A stretch of 64,000 nt of DNA, taken from Stenotrophomonas raiganjensis (SeqCode) (GTDB lineage Bacteria > Pseudomonadota > Gammaproteobacteria > Xanthomonadales > Xanthomonadaceae). Shown piece after piece: positions 38,073 to 46,925 of the stretch (positions are counted from its first letter, which is position 1; the number at the start of each line of letters is the position of its first letter). The stretch is from assembly GCF_030658505.1 (NCBI RefSeq), contig NZ_JAUTXR010000173.1, forward strand, positions 1 to 64,000. Reading direction: 5' to 3'. Both the position numbers and the translations under genes were made by a program. Below the pieces are notes generated by a model that was not told the DNA's origin, made no database searches, and saw nothing but the letters and a program-made list of their open reading frames with translations.

Positions 38073-38908
38073 AACGGCAACCGCAGCAGCGGCGGCGGGT
38101 ACTGACGGCCGGCACGCAGCGGACGGAAGTAGTCGGCATTGCGATAGAAGGCGGAATCCTGCACGTCGTGCCAGCCGGGAATACCGGCCAATGGCAGGGG
38201 CCGCAGCTGCAGTGGATCGGTTACTGCCCTGCCCTCGGCGATGGCCGCGGTCACCGCGTCAACGCAGGCAGCATCGGCATCACTCTGCACCACCACGCAC
38301 TTGCCCACCAGCAATCGCCCCGGCAGCAATGCCTGCTCCATCAGCGCATGCCCGAATACCGCAGCAATGGCGATGTCACCGCTCTGCCAGCGCGCCGGCT
38401 CGAACAATGCAGACCAGTCATGCCCGTCCCACGTGCGCAGCAATGTGCCATCGCGCACACGCACGATCACGCCGGTTTCGTCGAACTGGGTCAAGGCGGC
38501 CTGCGCGCGGTTGCGCTGGCCGGGTGGCATGGCTTCGATATGCCGGCACTGCTGCACGTTGAGCGCCTGCTTGAGCTGCAGGTGGCAGGCCCAGACCAGC
38601 GCATTGAACAGATCGTGCCAGTTGTCGGCACGGGTGGCGATGCGCCCCTGCGCGATGCGCGCTTCGTAATGCAGGCCGTCGGCCAGCAGCGCGGCGTCCT
38701 GTTCCACCAGGCGCTTGCCGGGCAACGCGAGCCGTGCATCAAGCGCAGCGATGGACGGCCATGCCGCACCGTCCAGCAGATCACGGACGTCCTGCAAGCC
38801 GGCGAACAGCGGATGTTCAAACACCTGCGGATCGACCGCCGTACGCGGTGGCGGCACGAAGCGTCGGGAACCGCCGCCGTCGCCAGCGGCGGTCGTCGTT
38901 GCGGTCAC
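38069..38908 (-). CDS. DUF3025 domain protein
   Basis: 279 residues with the conserved DUF3025 features: [26 protein letters not shown] near residues 80-105, then [13 protein letters not shown] and LTQFDETGV. No signal peptide. Function unknown. The start overlaps the rimO stop by 4 bases, so it is co-translated with rimO, convergent with greB. Confidence 0.82.
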   Translation of the reverse strand: MTATTTAAGDGGGSRRFVPPPRTAVDPQVFEHPLFAGLQDVRDLLDGAAWPSIAALDARLALPGKRLVEQDAALLADGLHYEARIAQGRIATRADNWHDLFNALVWACHLQLKQALNVQQCRHIEAMPPGQRNRAQAALTQFDETGVIVRVRDGTLLRTWDGHDWSALFEPARWQSGDIAIAAVFGHALMEQALLPGRLLVGKCVVVQSDADAACVDAVTAAIAEGRAVTDPLQLRPLPLAGIPGWHDVQDSAFYRNADYFRPLRAGRQYPPPLLRLPL

Positions 38909-40266
38909 AGCACCTTGAGGTCGAACGCCGGGCGGGTGTTGGCTGGCAGCGCATCGCCGTACAGGTCGTGCTCGTCGCTCTCGGTGATCTCCACCTCGAC
39001 GAACTCGCCCACGCGCAGCGGCACCTGGTCGGCGTTCTGGATATGCACCAGGCCGTCGATCTCCGGGGCATCGGCCTTCGAGCGGGCCACGGCGATGTCG
39101 CCTTCGATGGCGTCAACCAGGCACTGCTGCACGGTGCCGACCTTGGCTTCCAGGCGCGCGGCGGAAATCTGCGCCTGTCTTTCCATGAAACGGGCCAGGC
39201 GTTCCTGCTTCACCTCTTCCGGCACGGCGTCGGGCAGGTCGTTGGCGGTGGCGCCTTCAACCGGCGAATAGGCGAACGCGCCGACGCGGTCCAGCTGCGC
39301 TTCATCGAGGAACGACAGCAACTCTTCGAACTCGGCCTCGGTCTCGCCCGGGAAGCCAACGATGAAGGTGGAACGCACGGTGATGTCCGGCGCGATACGG
39401 CGCCAGTTCTGAACGCGCTCCAGGGTCTTCTCGACCGCACCGGGGCGCTTCATCAGGCGCAGGATGCGCGGGCTGGCGTGCTGGAACGGGATGTCCAGGT
39501 ACGGCAGGATGCGGTTCTCGGCCATCAGCGGCACCACCTCGTCCACGTGCGGATACGGGTAGACGTAGTGCATGCGCACCCACGCATCCAGCTCGGACAA
39601 GCCTTCGCACAGCGCCTTCAGGCGGGTCTGGTAAGCCTTGTTGCGCCACATCTTCTCGGCGTACTTCACGTCCACGCCGTAGGCCGAGGTGTCCTGCGAT
39701 ACCACCAGCAGCTCGCGTACGCCACCGCGCACCAGACGCTCGGCTTCGCGCAGCACCTCATCCACCGGGCGCGAAACCAGCTTGCCACGCATCGACGGAA
39801 TGATGCAGAAGCTGCACTTGTGGTTGCAGCCCTCGGAAATCTTCAGGTAGGCATAGTGGCGCGGGGTCAGCTTGATGCCGTAGTCGGGCACCAGGTCCAC
39901 GAACGGATCGTGCTTGGGGGGCAGCGCTTCGTGCACCGCCTCCATCACGCTCTGGTAGTCCTGCGGTCCGGACACCGCCAGCACGTTGGGATAGGCCTCG
40001 CGGATCTGCTCCGGGCGCTTGCCCAGGCAGCCGGTGACGATGACCTTGCCGTTCTGGTTCATCGCCTCGCCGATCGCGTCCAGCGACTCGGTCACCGCCG
40101 AATCGATGAAGCCACAGGTATTGACCACCACCACGTCGGCCGAATCGTAGGACGGGACGATGTCGTAACCTTCCGAGCGAAGCTGGGTGAGGATGCGCTC
40201 GGAATCGACAAGGGCCTTCGGGCAGCCAAGGCTGACGAAGCCGACTTTGGGGTTCAGCTGGGACAT
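38905..40266 (-). CDS. rimO: Ribosomal protein S12 methylthiotransferase RimO
   Basis: 453 residues. A radical SAM enzyme adds a methylthio group to an aspartate of S12. The first 4Fe-4S cluster is bound by N-terminal cysteines ([10 protein letters not shown] region). The SAM cluster is held by C147, C151 and C154 (CNHKCSFC), and a C-terminal TRAM domain follows. The start at 40266 gives the family N-terminus; longer upstream frames have no support. Confidence 0.94.
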   Translation of the reverse strand: MSQLNPKVGFVSLGCPKALVDSERILTQLRSEGYDIVPSYDSADVVVVNTCGFIDSAVTESLDAIGEAMNQNGKVIVTGCLGKRPEQIREAYPNVLAVSGPQDYQSVMEAVHEALPPKHDPFVDLVPDYGIKLTPRHYAYLKISEGCNHKCSFCIIPSMRGKLVSRPVDEVLREAERLVRGGVRELLVVSQDTSAYGVDVKYAEKMWRNKAYQTRLKALCEGLSELDAWVRMHYVYPYPHVDEVVPLMAENRILPYLDIPFQHASPRILRLMKRPGAVEKTLERVQNWRRIAPDITVRSTFIVGFPGETEAEFEELLSFLDEAQLDRVGAFAYSPVEGATANDLPDAVPEEVKQERLARFMERQAQISAARLEAKVGTVQQCLVDAIEGDIAVARSKADAPEIDGLVHIQNADQVPLRVGEFVEVEITESDEHDLYGDALPANTRPAFDLKVL

Positions 40267-40293
40267 GGAATCGCGGGACTCTGGGGGCCTGGG

Positions 40294-40314
40294 CCCCTGC
40301 CGGCATGGCAGGGG
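40294..40314. repeat. Hairpin in the rimO leader
   Basis: CCCCTGCC-GGCAT-GGCAGGGG lies 28 bases upstream of the rimO ATG, in the transcribed leader if the promoter is upstream. The 40267-40471 gap otherwise shows only a GC-rich stretch. Confidence 0.5.
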
Positions 40315-40471
40315 TTCCTGGGGGCCGGGGCCTGAAAGGGCGCCAGTATACCGGGGTTGGCGGCCGCGCTCTGAATGGCCAGCCGCCCGATCGCGCACAG
40401 GTGCTGACACCGCGCTAACCCGCAAAGCACCGACAATGCAGCCCTGCCCCCTGCAACGAGAGTAGATGACG

Positions 40472-41143
40472 ATGGCCGAGTGGATTACCCTGGATACGCA
40501 CCACGGCGCGGTACGGGCCTGGCAGGCACTCCCCGAAGGCCCGCCACGTGGCGGGCTGGTGGTGGTGCAGGAAATCTTCGGCGCCAACCCGCATATCCGC
40601 AGCGTGGCCGAGCGCTTCGCCGCCCAGGGCTACGCGGTGCTGGCCCCTTCGTTCTTCGACCTGGTCGATGGGCCCGAGGCCGATCCGGACGCCCTGCCCT
40701 ACGACGCCGACGGCGTGAAGCGGGGCCTGGAACGGGTCAGCGCGCTGGGCATGGAAAAGGCGCTGGAAGTCGTTCGCGCCGCCGCTACCCGGCTGGCCCC
40801 CAATGGCAAGGTCGGCACCGTCGGCTACTGCTGGGGCGGCACGGTGGCCATGCTGTCGGCCCTGCGCCTTGGCCTGCCCTCGGTGAGTTACTACGGCGCG
40901 CGCAACGTCCAGTTCCTCGATGAAACACCCAAGGCGCCGGTGATCTTCCACTTCGGCGCCCAGGACAGGAGCATCCCGCCGGAGGCCGTCCAGACCCACC
41001 GTGAAAAGCTGCCGCAGATGGCCACTTTCGTCTATCCGGCCGACCACGCCTTCAACCGCGAGGTCGGACATGCGTATGATCCAGACAGCGCCGCCCTGGC
41101 GCTGCAACGCACCCTGGACTTCTTCTCGGAGCATCTTGGATGA
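40472..41143 (+). CDS. Dienelactone hydrolase family protein
   Basis: 223 residues from ATG 40472 (GAGAG 9 bases upstream); ATG 40466 is an alternative only 3 bases from that site. An alpha/beta hydrolase with the DLH nucleophile Cys C120 in GYCWGG, an Asp in the FGAQD loop, and the His in DHAFNRE. It hydrolyses dienelactone-like or small ester substrates; the natural substrate is unknown. Its stop overlaps the HIT gene by 4 bases. Confidence 0.88.
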   Translation: MAEWITLDTHHGAVRAWQALPEGPPRGGLVVVQEIFGANPHIRSVAERFAAQGYAVLAPSFFDLVDGPEADPDALPYDADGVKRGLERVSALGMEKALEVVRAAATRLAPNGKVGTVGYCWGGTVAMLSALRLGLPSVSYYGARNVQFLDETPKAPVIFHFGAQDRSIPPEAVQTHREKLPQMATFVYPADHAFNREVGHAYDPDSAALALQRTLDFFSEHLG

Positions 41144-41562
41144 GCGAATTCGAACTCGATTCACGCCTGGCCACCGATAGCGTGCTGGTGGCGGAAGGAC
41201 CGTTGTCGCAAGTGCGGCTGATGAACGACGAACGATTCCCCTGGCTGGTGCTGGTACCGCGCCTGGCCGGGGTGACCGAGTGGATCGAGCTGGACGGCGA
41301 GCAGCAGGACAAGCTGCGCACCGAGCTCAACCGCGCCTGCAAGGCCCTGAAGGGCTCCGATGGCGTGGAGAAAATCAACATCGGCGCACTGGGCAACATC
41401 GTGCGCCAGTTGCATTTCCACGTGATCGGCCGCCACGACGGCGACCCGGCCTGGCCGGGCCCGGTCTGGGGCAGCGGGCCTGCGCATCGCTACGAGCCGT
41501 CCGCACTGGACCAGCATGTCGCCTACTGGAAGGAACGGCTAGGATATCCGGCCCACCCCTGA
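41140..41562 (+). CDS. HIT-family hydrolase
   Basis: 140 residues. The triad region reads QLHFHVI, with H92 and the catalytic H94 present and the first His of the usual HxHxH replaced by Gln. HIT proteins hydrolyse nucleotide phosphoramidates or dinucleoside phosphates. It overlaps the DLH gene, and a 55-residue membrane protein starts 15 bases later. Confidence 0.85.
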   Translation: MSEFELDSRLATDSVLVAEGPLSQVRLMNDERFPWLVLVPRLAGVTEWIELDGEQQDKLRTELNRACKALKGSDGVEKINIGALGNIVRQLHFHVIGRHDGDPAWPGPVWGSGPAHRYEPSALDQHVAYWKERLGYPAHP

Positions 41563-41577
41563 GCCCTTGCCGACCCG

Positions 41578-41745
41578 ATGCGATTCAACCTTGTTGCCGC
41601 CATCCTGCTGATCCTGATCGGCCTGTTCATGCTCGCCAGCAACCTCGGCTGGACGCACCTGAACCTGTCCAAGCTGCTGCTGACCTGGTGGCCGGTGGCG
41701 CTGGTGGGTGTTGGCATTGCGATGCTGTTCGGCCGCGGCAAATAG
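41578..41745 (+). CDS. Small two-helix membrane protein (LiaI/DUF5668-like)
   Basis: 55 residues. Two transmembrane helices lie at ~4-20 (LVAAILLILIGLFMLASNLGW) and ~33-50 (LTWWPVALVGVGIAMLFG), joined by a short polar loop. The helix-loop-WWP-helix pattern resembles the small LiaI/LiaF-type DUF5668 domain of stress-response proteins, but at this length that is tentative. It follows the HIT gene directly and is probably in its operon. Confidence 0.6.
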   Translation: MRFNLVAAILLILIGLFMLASNLGWTHLNLSKLLLTWWPVALVGVGIAMLFGRGK

Positions 41746-41746
41746 G

Positions 41747-41818
41747 GTAGCGCCGGGCCATGCCCGGCGAACGCACCGCGCGGCCCATGCGAAAACGCCG
41801 GGCATTGCCCGGCGCTTT
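41747..41818. repeat. REP followed by terminator-like hairpin
   Basis: GTAGCGCCGGGC-CAT-GCCCGGCG at 41747-41769 is followed at 41792-41818 by AAACGCCGGGC-ATT-GCCCGGCGCTTT, which has short A and T flanks. They separate convergent genes and may end both. Confidence 0.6.
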
Positions 41819-41844
41819 CGTCATGCATGCGATGACGCGGGCGA

Positions 41845-42417
41845 TCAGGTCCGCGGCAGGGTCACGCCGGTCTGGCCCTGGTACTTGCCGCCGCGATCAC
41901 GGTACGACGTCTCGCAGACGTCATCGGCCGCGGCCTGGAAGAACAGCATCTGCGCTACGCCTTCGTTGGCGTAGATGCGCGCCGGCAGCGGCGTGGTGTT
42001 GCTGAACTCCAGGGTGACGTGGCCTTCCCACTCCGGCTCCAGCGGGGTCACGTTGACGATGATGCCGCAGCGCGCGTAAGTGCTCTTGCCCAGGCACACC
42101 ACCAGGGTATCGCGCGGAATCCGGAAGTACTCGACGGTACGCGCCAGCGCGAAACTGTTCGGCGGGATGATGCATTCATCGCCGACGATATCCACGAAAC
42201 TGCCCGGATCGAAGTGCTTGGGATCGACGATCGTCGAGTTGATGTTGGTGAACACCTTGAACTCGCGCGAGCAGCGCACGTCATAGCCGTAGCTGGAGGT
42301 GCCGTAGCTGACGATGCGTTCGCCGTTGGCCTGCTTGACCTGCCCGGCCTCGAACGGCTCGATCATGCCGTGCTGCTCGGACATGCGGCGGATCCAACGG
42401 TCACTCTTGATGCTCAT
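41845..42417 (-). CDS. dcd: dCTP deaminase
   Basis: 190 residues (E. coli 193). It deaminates dCTP to dUTP for dTMP synthesis. The trimer-forming fold is marked by [10 protein letters not shown], the active-site [13 protein letters not shown] strand and the C-terminal GKYQGQTG. The start at [11 protein letters not shown] matches the family; an in-frame ATG at 42471 is unlikely. Confidence 0.94.
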   Translation of the reverse strand: MSIKSDRWIRRMSEQHGMIEPFEAGQVKQANGERIVSYGTSSYGYDVRCSREFKVFTNINSTIVDPKHFDPGSFVDIVGDECIIPPNSFALARTVEYFRIPRDTLVVCLGKSTYARCGIIVNVTPLEPEWEGHVTLEFSNTTPLPARIYANEGVAQMLFFQAAADDVCETSYRDRGGKYQGQTGVTLPRT

Positions 42418-42496
42418 GCTTTGTCCTGGGGGTACGAGGGGGCGCGAGGATTCTAGCAGGGGGCCGGGCACCGCCGGCGCCGCCCTGCCCTGCCAC

Positions 42497-43351
42497 TTAC
42501 AGCAGCGACGACAGGATCGGGATCGAGGCCCGCGGGCGCTTGCCTACTTCTTCGATCAGGCGCTGTGCGGCATGGCGGTAGGCCTGGGCCGGCACCGAAT
42601 CGGGTTGCGCCACGGTGATCGGCGTGCCTGCATCGCCCTGTTCGCGGATGCCGATCTGCAGCGGCAGCGAGCCCAGCAGCGGCACGCCGTACTGCGCGGC
42701 CATGCGCTCACCGCCGCCTTCGCCAAACAGGTGCTCGACATGCCCGCAGCTGCTGCAGGTATGCACCGCCATGTTCTCGACGATACCCAGCACCGGCACC
42801 TCGACCTTCTCGAACATCTTCAGCGCTTTTTTCGCATCCAGCGTGGCGATGTCCTGCGGGGTGGTGACGATCACCGCACCAGCCAGCGGAATCTTCTGGG
42901 TCAGGGTCAGCTGGATGTCACCGGTGCCCGGCGGCAGATCGATCAGCAGGAAGTCGAGGTCATCCCACAGGGTGTCGTTGAACAGCTGGGTCATCGCCGA
43001 GGTGGCCATCGGCCCACGCCAGATCATCGGCGTGTCTTCTTCGATCAGGTAGCCGATCGACATGGTGTCCACACCGAACGCACGTAGCGGCTCGATGCTC
43101 TTGTTGTCCGGGCTTTCCGGGCGGCCGGACAGGCCCAGCATGGCCGGCACGCTGGGGCCATAGATGTCCGCATCCAGCACACCAACACGGGCGCCCAGCT
43201 GCTGCAGCGCCACAGCCAGGTTCACCGAAGTGGTGGACTTGCCGACGCCGCCCTTGCCCGAACCAACCGCGATCACATTGCGGATGCGGGCATGCGGCGT
43301 AAGTCCCTTCTGGACCTGGCTTGCATGAGGACGGCGGGGAGAACTGTTCAC
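42497..43351 (-). CDS. mrp: Mrp/ApbC-type iron-sulfur cluster carrier ATPase
   Basis: About 284 residues from GTG 43351; a GTG at 43444 would add 31. The deviant Walker A is GKGGVGKST, the switch I region is DADIYGPS, and the Fe-S-binding CSSC lies near residue 185. It carries Fe-S clusters to target apoproteins. No ATG exists near the N-terminus, and no strong ribosome site decides the start. The N-terminal DUF59 domain of longer relatives is absent. Confidence 0.85.
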   Translation of the reverse strand: MNSSPRRPHASQVQKGLTPHARIRNVIAVGSGKGGVGKSTTSVNLAVALQQLGARVGVLDADIYGPSVPAMLGLSGRPESPDNKSIEPLRAFGVDTMSIGYLIEEDTPMIWRGPMATSAMTQLFNDTLWDDLDFLLIDLPPGTGDIQLTLTQKIPLAGAVIVTTPQDIATLDAKKALKMFEKVEVPVLGIVENMAVHTCSSCGHVEHLFGEGGGERMAAQYGVPLLGSLPLQIGIREQGDAGTPITVAQPDSVPAQAYRHAAQRLIEEVGKRPRASIPILSSLL

Positions 43352-43449
43352 AACGAGCACCGGCGGGGTCAGGGGGAATAACCCAGCATCATACAAGCTG
43401 GACGCAACCTGACTGAAATTCAGGATCGCTACAGATTCGTGCACAGATT

Positions 43450-43472
43450 GTTAAGTTCATGTTACGTTCGAT
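43450..43472 (+). promoter_or_regulatory. Motif shared with the second TonB receptor gene
   Basis: GTTAAG-N4-TGTTA-N-GTTC-N-AT occurs 94 bases before this receptor's ATG and again at 46824-46846, 80 bases before the next. Spacing between all blocks is identical. Confidence 0.5.
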
Positions 43473-43565
43473 CCGCACTGTTTTGGGCTGCGGAGCTGGC
43501 ATTTGCAGTCCGCGCGATGGCGCATGCGCAGTGCCGTTTTTGTTTTTGCTCTCCATTGGAACTAC

Positions 43566-46361
43566 ATGAAATACGTAAGCAACACCGCACGTCGCAACAC
43601 GCTCGCCGTCGCCCTGATTTCCGCTCTGATGGCCGCCGCACCGGCAATGGCCCAGGACAAGGCGACCAACCTGGACAAGATCACCGTCACCGGTTCGCTG
43701 ATCCCGCAGACCCAGGTCGAGACCCAGACCCCGGTGATGTCCATCACCGCCGAAGACATCCAGACCCGCGGCTTCAGCAGTGTCGCTGAAGTGCTGCAGC
43801 AGTCCTCGCTGACCACCGGCGGCCTGCAGGGCGGCCAGACCTCGGGTTCGTTCACCCAGGGCGCCGAAGCCGCCGGCATGTTCGGCCTGAATCCGGGCTA
43901 CACCAAGTACCTGATCAACGGCCGCCCGATGCTCTCGTATCCGGCGCTGTACAACGGTAGCGAAACCTTCAACAACATCAGCGGCATTCCGATCGACATC
44001 GTCGAACGCATCGAAGTGCTGCCGGGTGGCCAGTCCTCGCTGTACGGTTCGGACGCGATCGCCGGCGTGGTCAACATCATCCTCAAGGAGCGCATGGACG
44101 GCGGCACCATGACCGTCCGTGGCGGCACGTACACCGAAGGCGGCGGCAGCAACATCCGCTTCAGCGCTGCCAAGGGCATCAACGCGTTCGACGACCGCTT
44201 CCACGCACTGTTCAACGTGCAGATCGAGAACGGCAGCCCGATCTGGGGCTACCAGCGCGAGATCACCCGCCAGAACAACCCGGTCGGCTACACCGCCCAG
44301 GTGCCGTCGAACGACTTCGCGGTCATCACCAACGCTGACAACAAGCTGCTGATGATGGACCCGAGCCGTTGCGCCAACGTCGCTGGGCTGTATGAAGGCA
44401 CCACCGTGGTCGGCCAGCGCCCGTCGGGCGAGTCCTGCGGTTCGGTGTACAGCGCCGGCTACAAGACCCTGAAGAACGGCAAGAACAGCGGCCAGTTCTA
44501 CTCGTCGATGACCTTCGACGTGAACGACAACTTCCAGCTGTTTGCCGATGTGCTGTACAGCAAGGAAAAGACCGAGTTCACCTCGGGCTCGAGCGCCCTG
44601 TGGTGGGGCACCAAGTCGAGCCTGGGCAGCTTCTACGACCAGGGCCTTGGCAAGGTCGTGAATCTGCAGCGCGCCTTCGCGCCGGAGGAAATCGGCCCGG
44701 GCCACTACAACAACATCATGAACTCCGACGAAAGCCGTGCCTACCAGGTTACCCTGGGCGGCAAGGGCATGGTCGGCGACTGGGACTACAGCGCCAGCTT
44801 CACCCGTGGTGAGTACCGCCTGGACCAGAATCGCTTCGTGCGCTGGAAAGACAAGATCGATGGCTTCTTCGTCGACAACGTGCTGGGCACCTCGCTGGGC
44901 ACCACCGCTGATGGCTTCGATATCTACAACCCGAACTACGCGGCCTTCTACTCGCCGATCACCCCGGACCAGTTCGCCAGCTTCACCGGCTACGGTACCC
45001 ACCGCAGCAAGACCTGGCAGAACCTGGGTCGCGTGCAGGTGACCAACGGCTCGCTGTTCAGCCTGCCGGGCGGCGACGCCGGCCTGGCCGTCGTGCTGGA
45101 AGGTGGCAGCGAAGGTTGGGACTACTCGCCGGATCAGGCCTTCAGCGCTCCGAACAGCAACGTGTGGGGCACCACCGCTGTCGCCGGCGCCGGCCACCGC
45201 AGCAACTACGCGGTCACCAGCGAACTGCGCATGCCGCTGCATGACACACTGACCGTCAGCGCGTCGGGTCGCTATGACGCCTTCAAGATCGCCGACAAGA
45301 CCGTCGACAAGGCCACCTACAGCATCGGCCTGGAATTCCGTCCGATCGAAAGCCTGCTGCTGCGCGGCAAGTACGGTACCGCCTTCCGCGCACCGACCCT
45401 GTCCGATGCCTTCCAGGGCATGAGCGGTTCGTACGCGTCCGGCCAGAACGACTACTACCGCTGCAGCCAGATGGGTTATGGCCTGCGTGATGAGAAGTGC
45501 TCGTTCTACAAGAACACCTCGGTGTACAGCGAAAAGTCCGGCAACCCGGACCTGAAGCCGATCACCGCCGACGTCTGGAGCGCAGGCGTGGTGTGGGCCC
45601 CGGTCAGCAACTTCTCGCTGTCGGCCGACTACTACAACTGGAAGATCAAGAACGAGGTCAAGACCCTCAGCAGCGACCAGCTGCTGCTGGCCGAGTACCA
45701 GTGCCACAACGGCCTGCCGAACAACACCTCGGCCAGCTGCGGCGACGTGACCAACTGGGTGTCCCGTGACAAGGGCGGAAATCTGGAGCGCGTGTACACG
45801 CCGAAGCTCAACGTTGCCAGCCAGAACCTGGAAGCGGTGACCGTAGCGGCCAAGTACCAGCAGGATATCGGCCGCTTCGGCTCGCTGATGTTCTCCGGCA
45901 ACTACACCAACATGCTGAAGCGTGAAGTGCAGCCGATGCCGGGTGCCGCCAAGCTGGATCTGCTGAGCGATCCGTACAACATGTGGTACTACGACAACTT
46001 CGCCAAGGTTCGCGGCGATCTGTCGGTGGCCTGGAACATCGCCAAGTTCACCACCACCGTGTACGCCAACTACGTCGGCAGCACCCCGAACTACCTGGCC
46101 TATACCGGCCGCAGCTACGGCTATGTCCACTCCTCCGGCGCCAAGGCCGGCAAGTGGGGTTCGTACACCACGTACAACCTGAGCATGAACTACCAGGCAC
46201 AGGACGATCTGGTCCTGTCGCTGATGGTCAACAACGTGTTCAACAAGCTGCCGGAAGGCCAGCGCTACAACTACCCGGGCAACGAATCGACCCCGTTCAA
46301 CGACGGCTTCTACAGCGTCTACGGCCGCCAGATCTCGGCCCAGGTCAAGTACAACTTCTGA
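43566..46361 (+). CDS. TonB-dependent outer-membrane receptor 1
   Basis: 931 residues. A signal peptide ends at AMAQ. A TonB-box-like DKITVTGS, a plug domain (~45-160, with SVAEVLQQ and RIEVLPGGQSSLYGSDAIAGVVNI) and a 22-strand barrel follow, ending in the YNF terminal strand. There is no STN signalling domain. It imports an unknown ligand using TonB energy. A strong terminator follows at 46395. Confidence 0.92.
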   Translation: MKYVSNTARRNTLAVALISALMAAAPAMAQDKATNLDKITVTGSLIPQTQVETQTPVMSITAEDIQTRGFSSVAEVLQQSSLTTGGLQGGQTSGSFTQGAEAAGMFGLNPGYTKYLINGRPMLSYPALYNGSETFNNISGIPIDIVERIEVLPGGQSSLYGSDAIAGVVNIILKERMDGGTMTVRGGTYTEGGGSNIRFSAAKGINAFDDRFHALFNVQIENGSPIWGYQREITRQNNPVGYTAQVPSNDFAVITNADNKLLMMDPSRCANVAGLYEGTTVVGQRPSGESCGSVYSAGYKTLKNGKNSGQFYSSMTFDVNDNFQLFADVLYSKEKTEFTSGSSALWWGTKSSLGSFYDQGLGKVVNLQRAFAPEEIGPGHYNNIMNSDESRAYQVTLGGKGMVGDWDYSASFTRGEYRLDQNRFVRWKDKIDGFFVDNVLGTSLGTTADGFDIYNPNYAAFYSPITPDQFASFTGYGTHRSKTWQNLGRVQVTNGSLFSLPGGDAGLAVVLEGGSEGWDYSPDQAFSAPNSNVWGTTAVAGAGHRSNYAVTSELRMPLHDTLTVSASGRYDAFKIADKTVDKATYSIGLEFRPIESLLLRGKYGTAFRAPTLSDAFQGMSGSYASGQNDYYRCSQMGYGLRDEKCSFYKNTSVYSEKSGNPDLKPITADVWSAGVVWAPVSNFSLSADYYNWKIKNEVKTLSSDQLLLAEYQCHNGLPNNTSASCGDVTNWVSRDKGGNLERVYTPKLNVASQNLEAVTVAAKYQQDIGRFGSLMFSGNYTNMLKREVQPMPGAAKLDLLSDPYNMWYYDNFAKVRGDLSVAWNIAKFTTTVYANYVGSTPNYLAYTGRSYGYVHSSGAKAGKWGSYTTYNLSMNYQAQDDLVLSLMVNNVFNKLPEGQRYNYPGNESTPFNDGFYSVYGRQISAQVKYNF

Positions 46362-46394
46362 TCCCGTCGTTTTCCGGACTTCGTGTCTGGACCA

Positions 46395-46422
46395 GGCCCC
46401 GCTTCGGCGGGGCCTTTTTTTT
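46395..46422 (+). terminator. Terminator of receptor 1
   Basis: GGCCCCGC-TTC-GGCGGGGCC is followed by eight T. It lies 34 bases after the receptor stop. The rest of the 46362-46925 gap holds an AT-rich stretch near 46725-46845 with the shared motif, and no gene. Confidence 0.85.
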
Positions 46423-46823
46423 GGTCGCTCTCCCACCGCGGAGCTGGAGACACCCGATTCGTGGTGGAACCTCCTGGCAGACGCTTTCCCAGCGCCCTGC
46501 GCCAGGAGCAACCGGCATCTGCAGGTGGCGCCTCAAGCAGGGGCCAACGGCCCACCACGCGCTTGCGCCGCCGCGATCAGTGCCCGAGGAATCGGCTGAA
46601 TGAACCGTTATGCCAGCCATTCCGCCGCCCCGCTGGAAAGCACCTGTTCCGGACTACTGAAAGGCCTGTTTGCGCAAAGTGACCCGACTCCCCACATTCA
46701 GCTACGCGTCATCCAGCCTTTACCTGCAAATCACAAGTGATACTAAGTGACTGTAATTATTGCACTTTCATGTACTTTTGGAGTGACTTCAGAGACATTG
46801 CGTGACATTGGCATGCATTTCTC

Positions 46824-46846
46824 GTTAAGACCGTGTTAGGTTCCAT
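46824..46846 (+). promoter_or_regulatory. Second copy of the receptor-upstream motif
   Basis: GTTAAG-N4-TGTTA-N-GTTC-N-AT, the same blocks and spacing as at 43450-43472, inside an AT-rich stretch that is unusual for this chromosome. Confidence 0.5.
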
Positions 46847-46925
46847 GAACAACGCCCGTTATCTGAACTCAGATGTAACGAACGGACGGAACGGCACGCT
46901 TCACTTCAATAGGGGATCCATCACG

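Noticed and set aside
43389..46511. 1040-codon open frame on the minus strand
   Set aside because: It is antisense to TonB receptor 1, with low-complexity composition and no recognisable fold. The receptor frame carries clear plug and barrel motifs.
46807..46822. TTGGCATGCATTTCT as a sigma-54 promoter
   Set aside because: The GG/GC elements are not 10 bases apart, and TTGC is absent at the -12 position.
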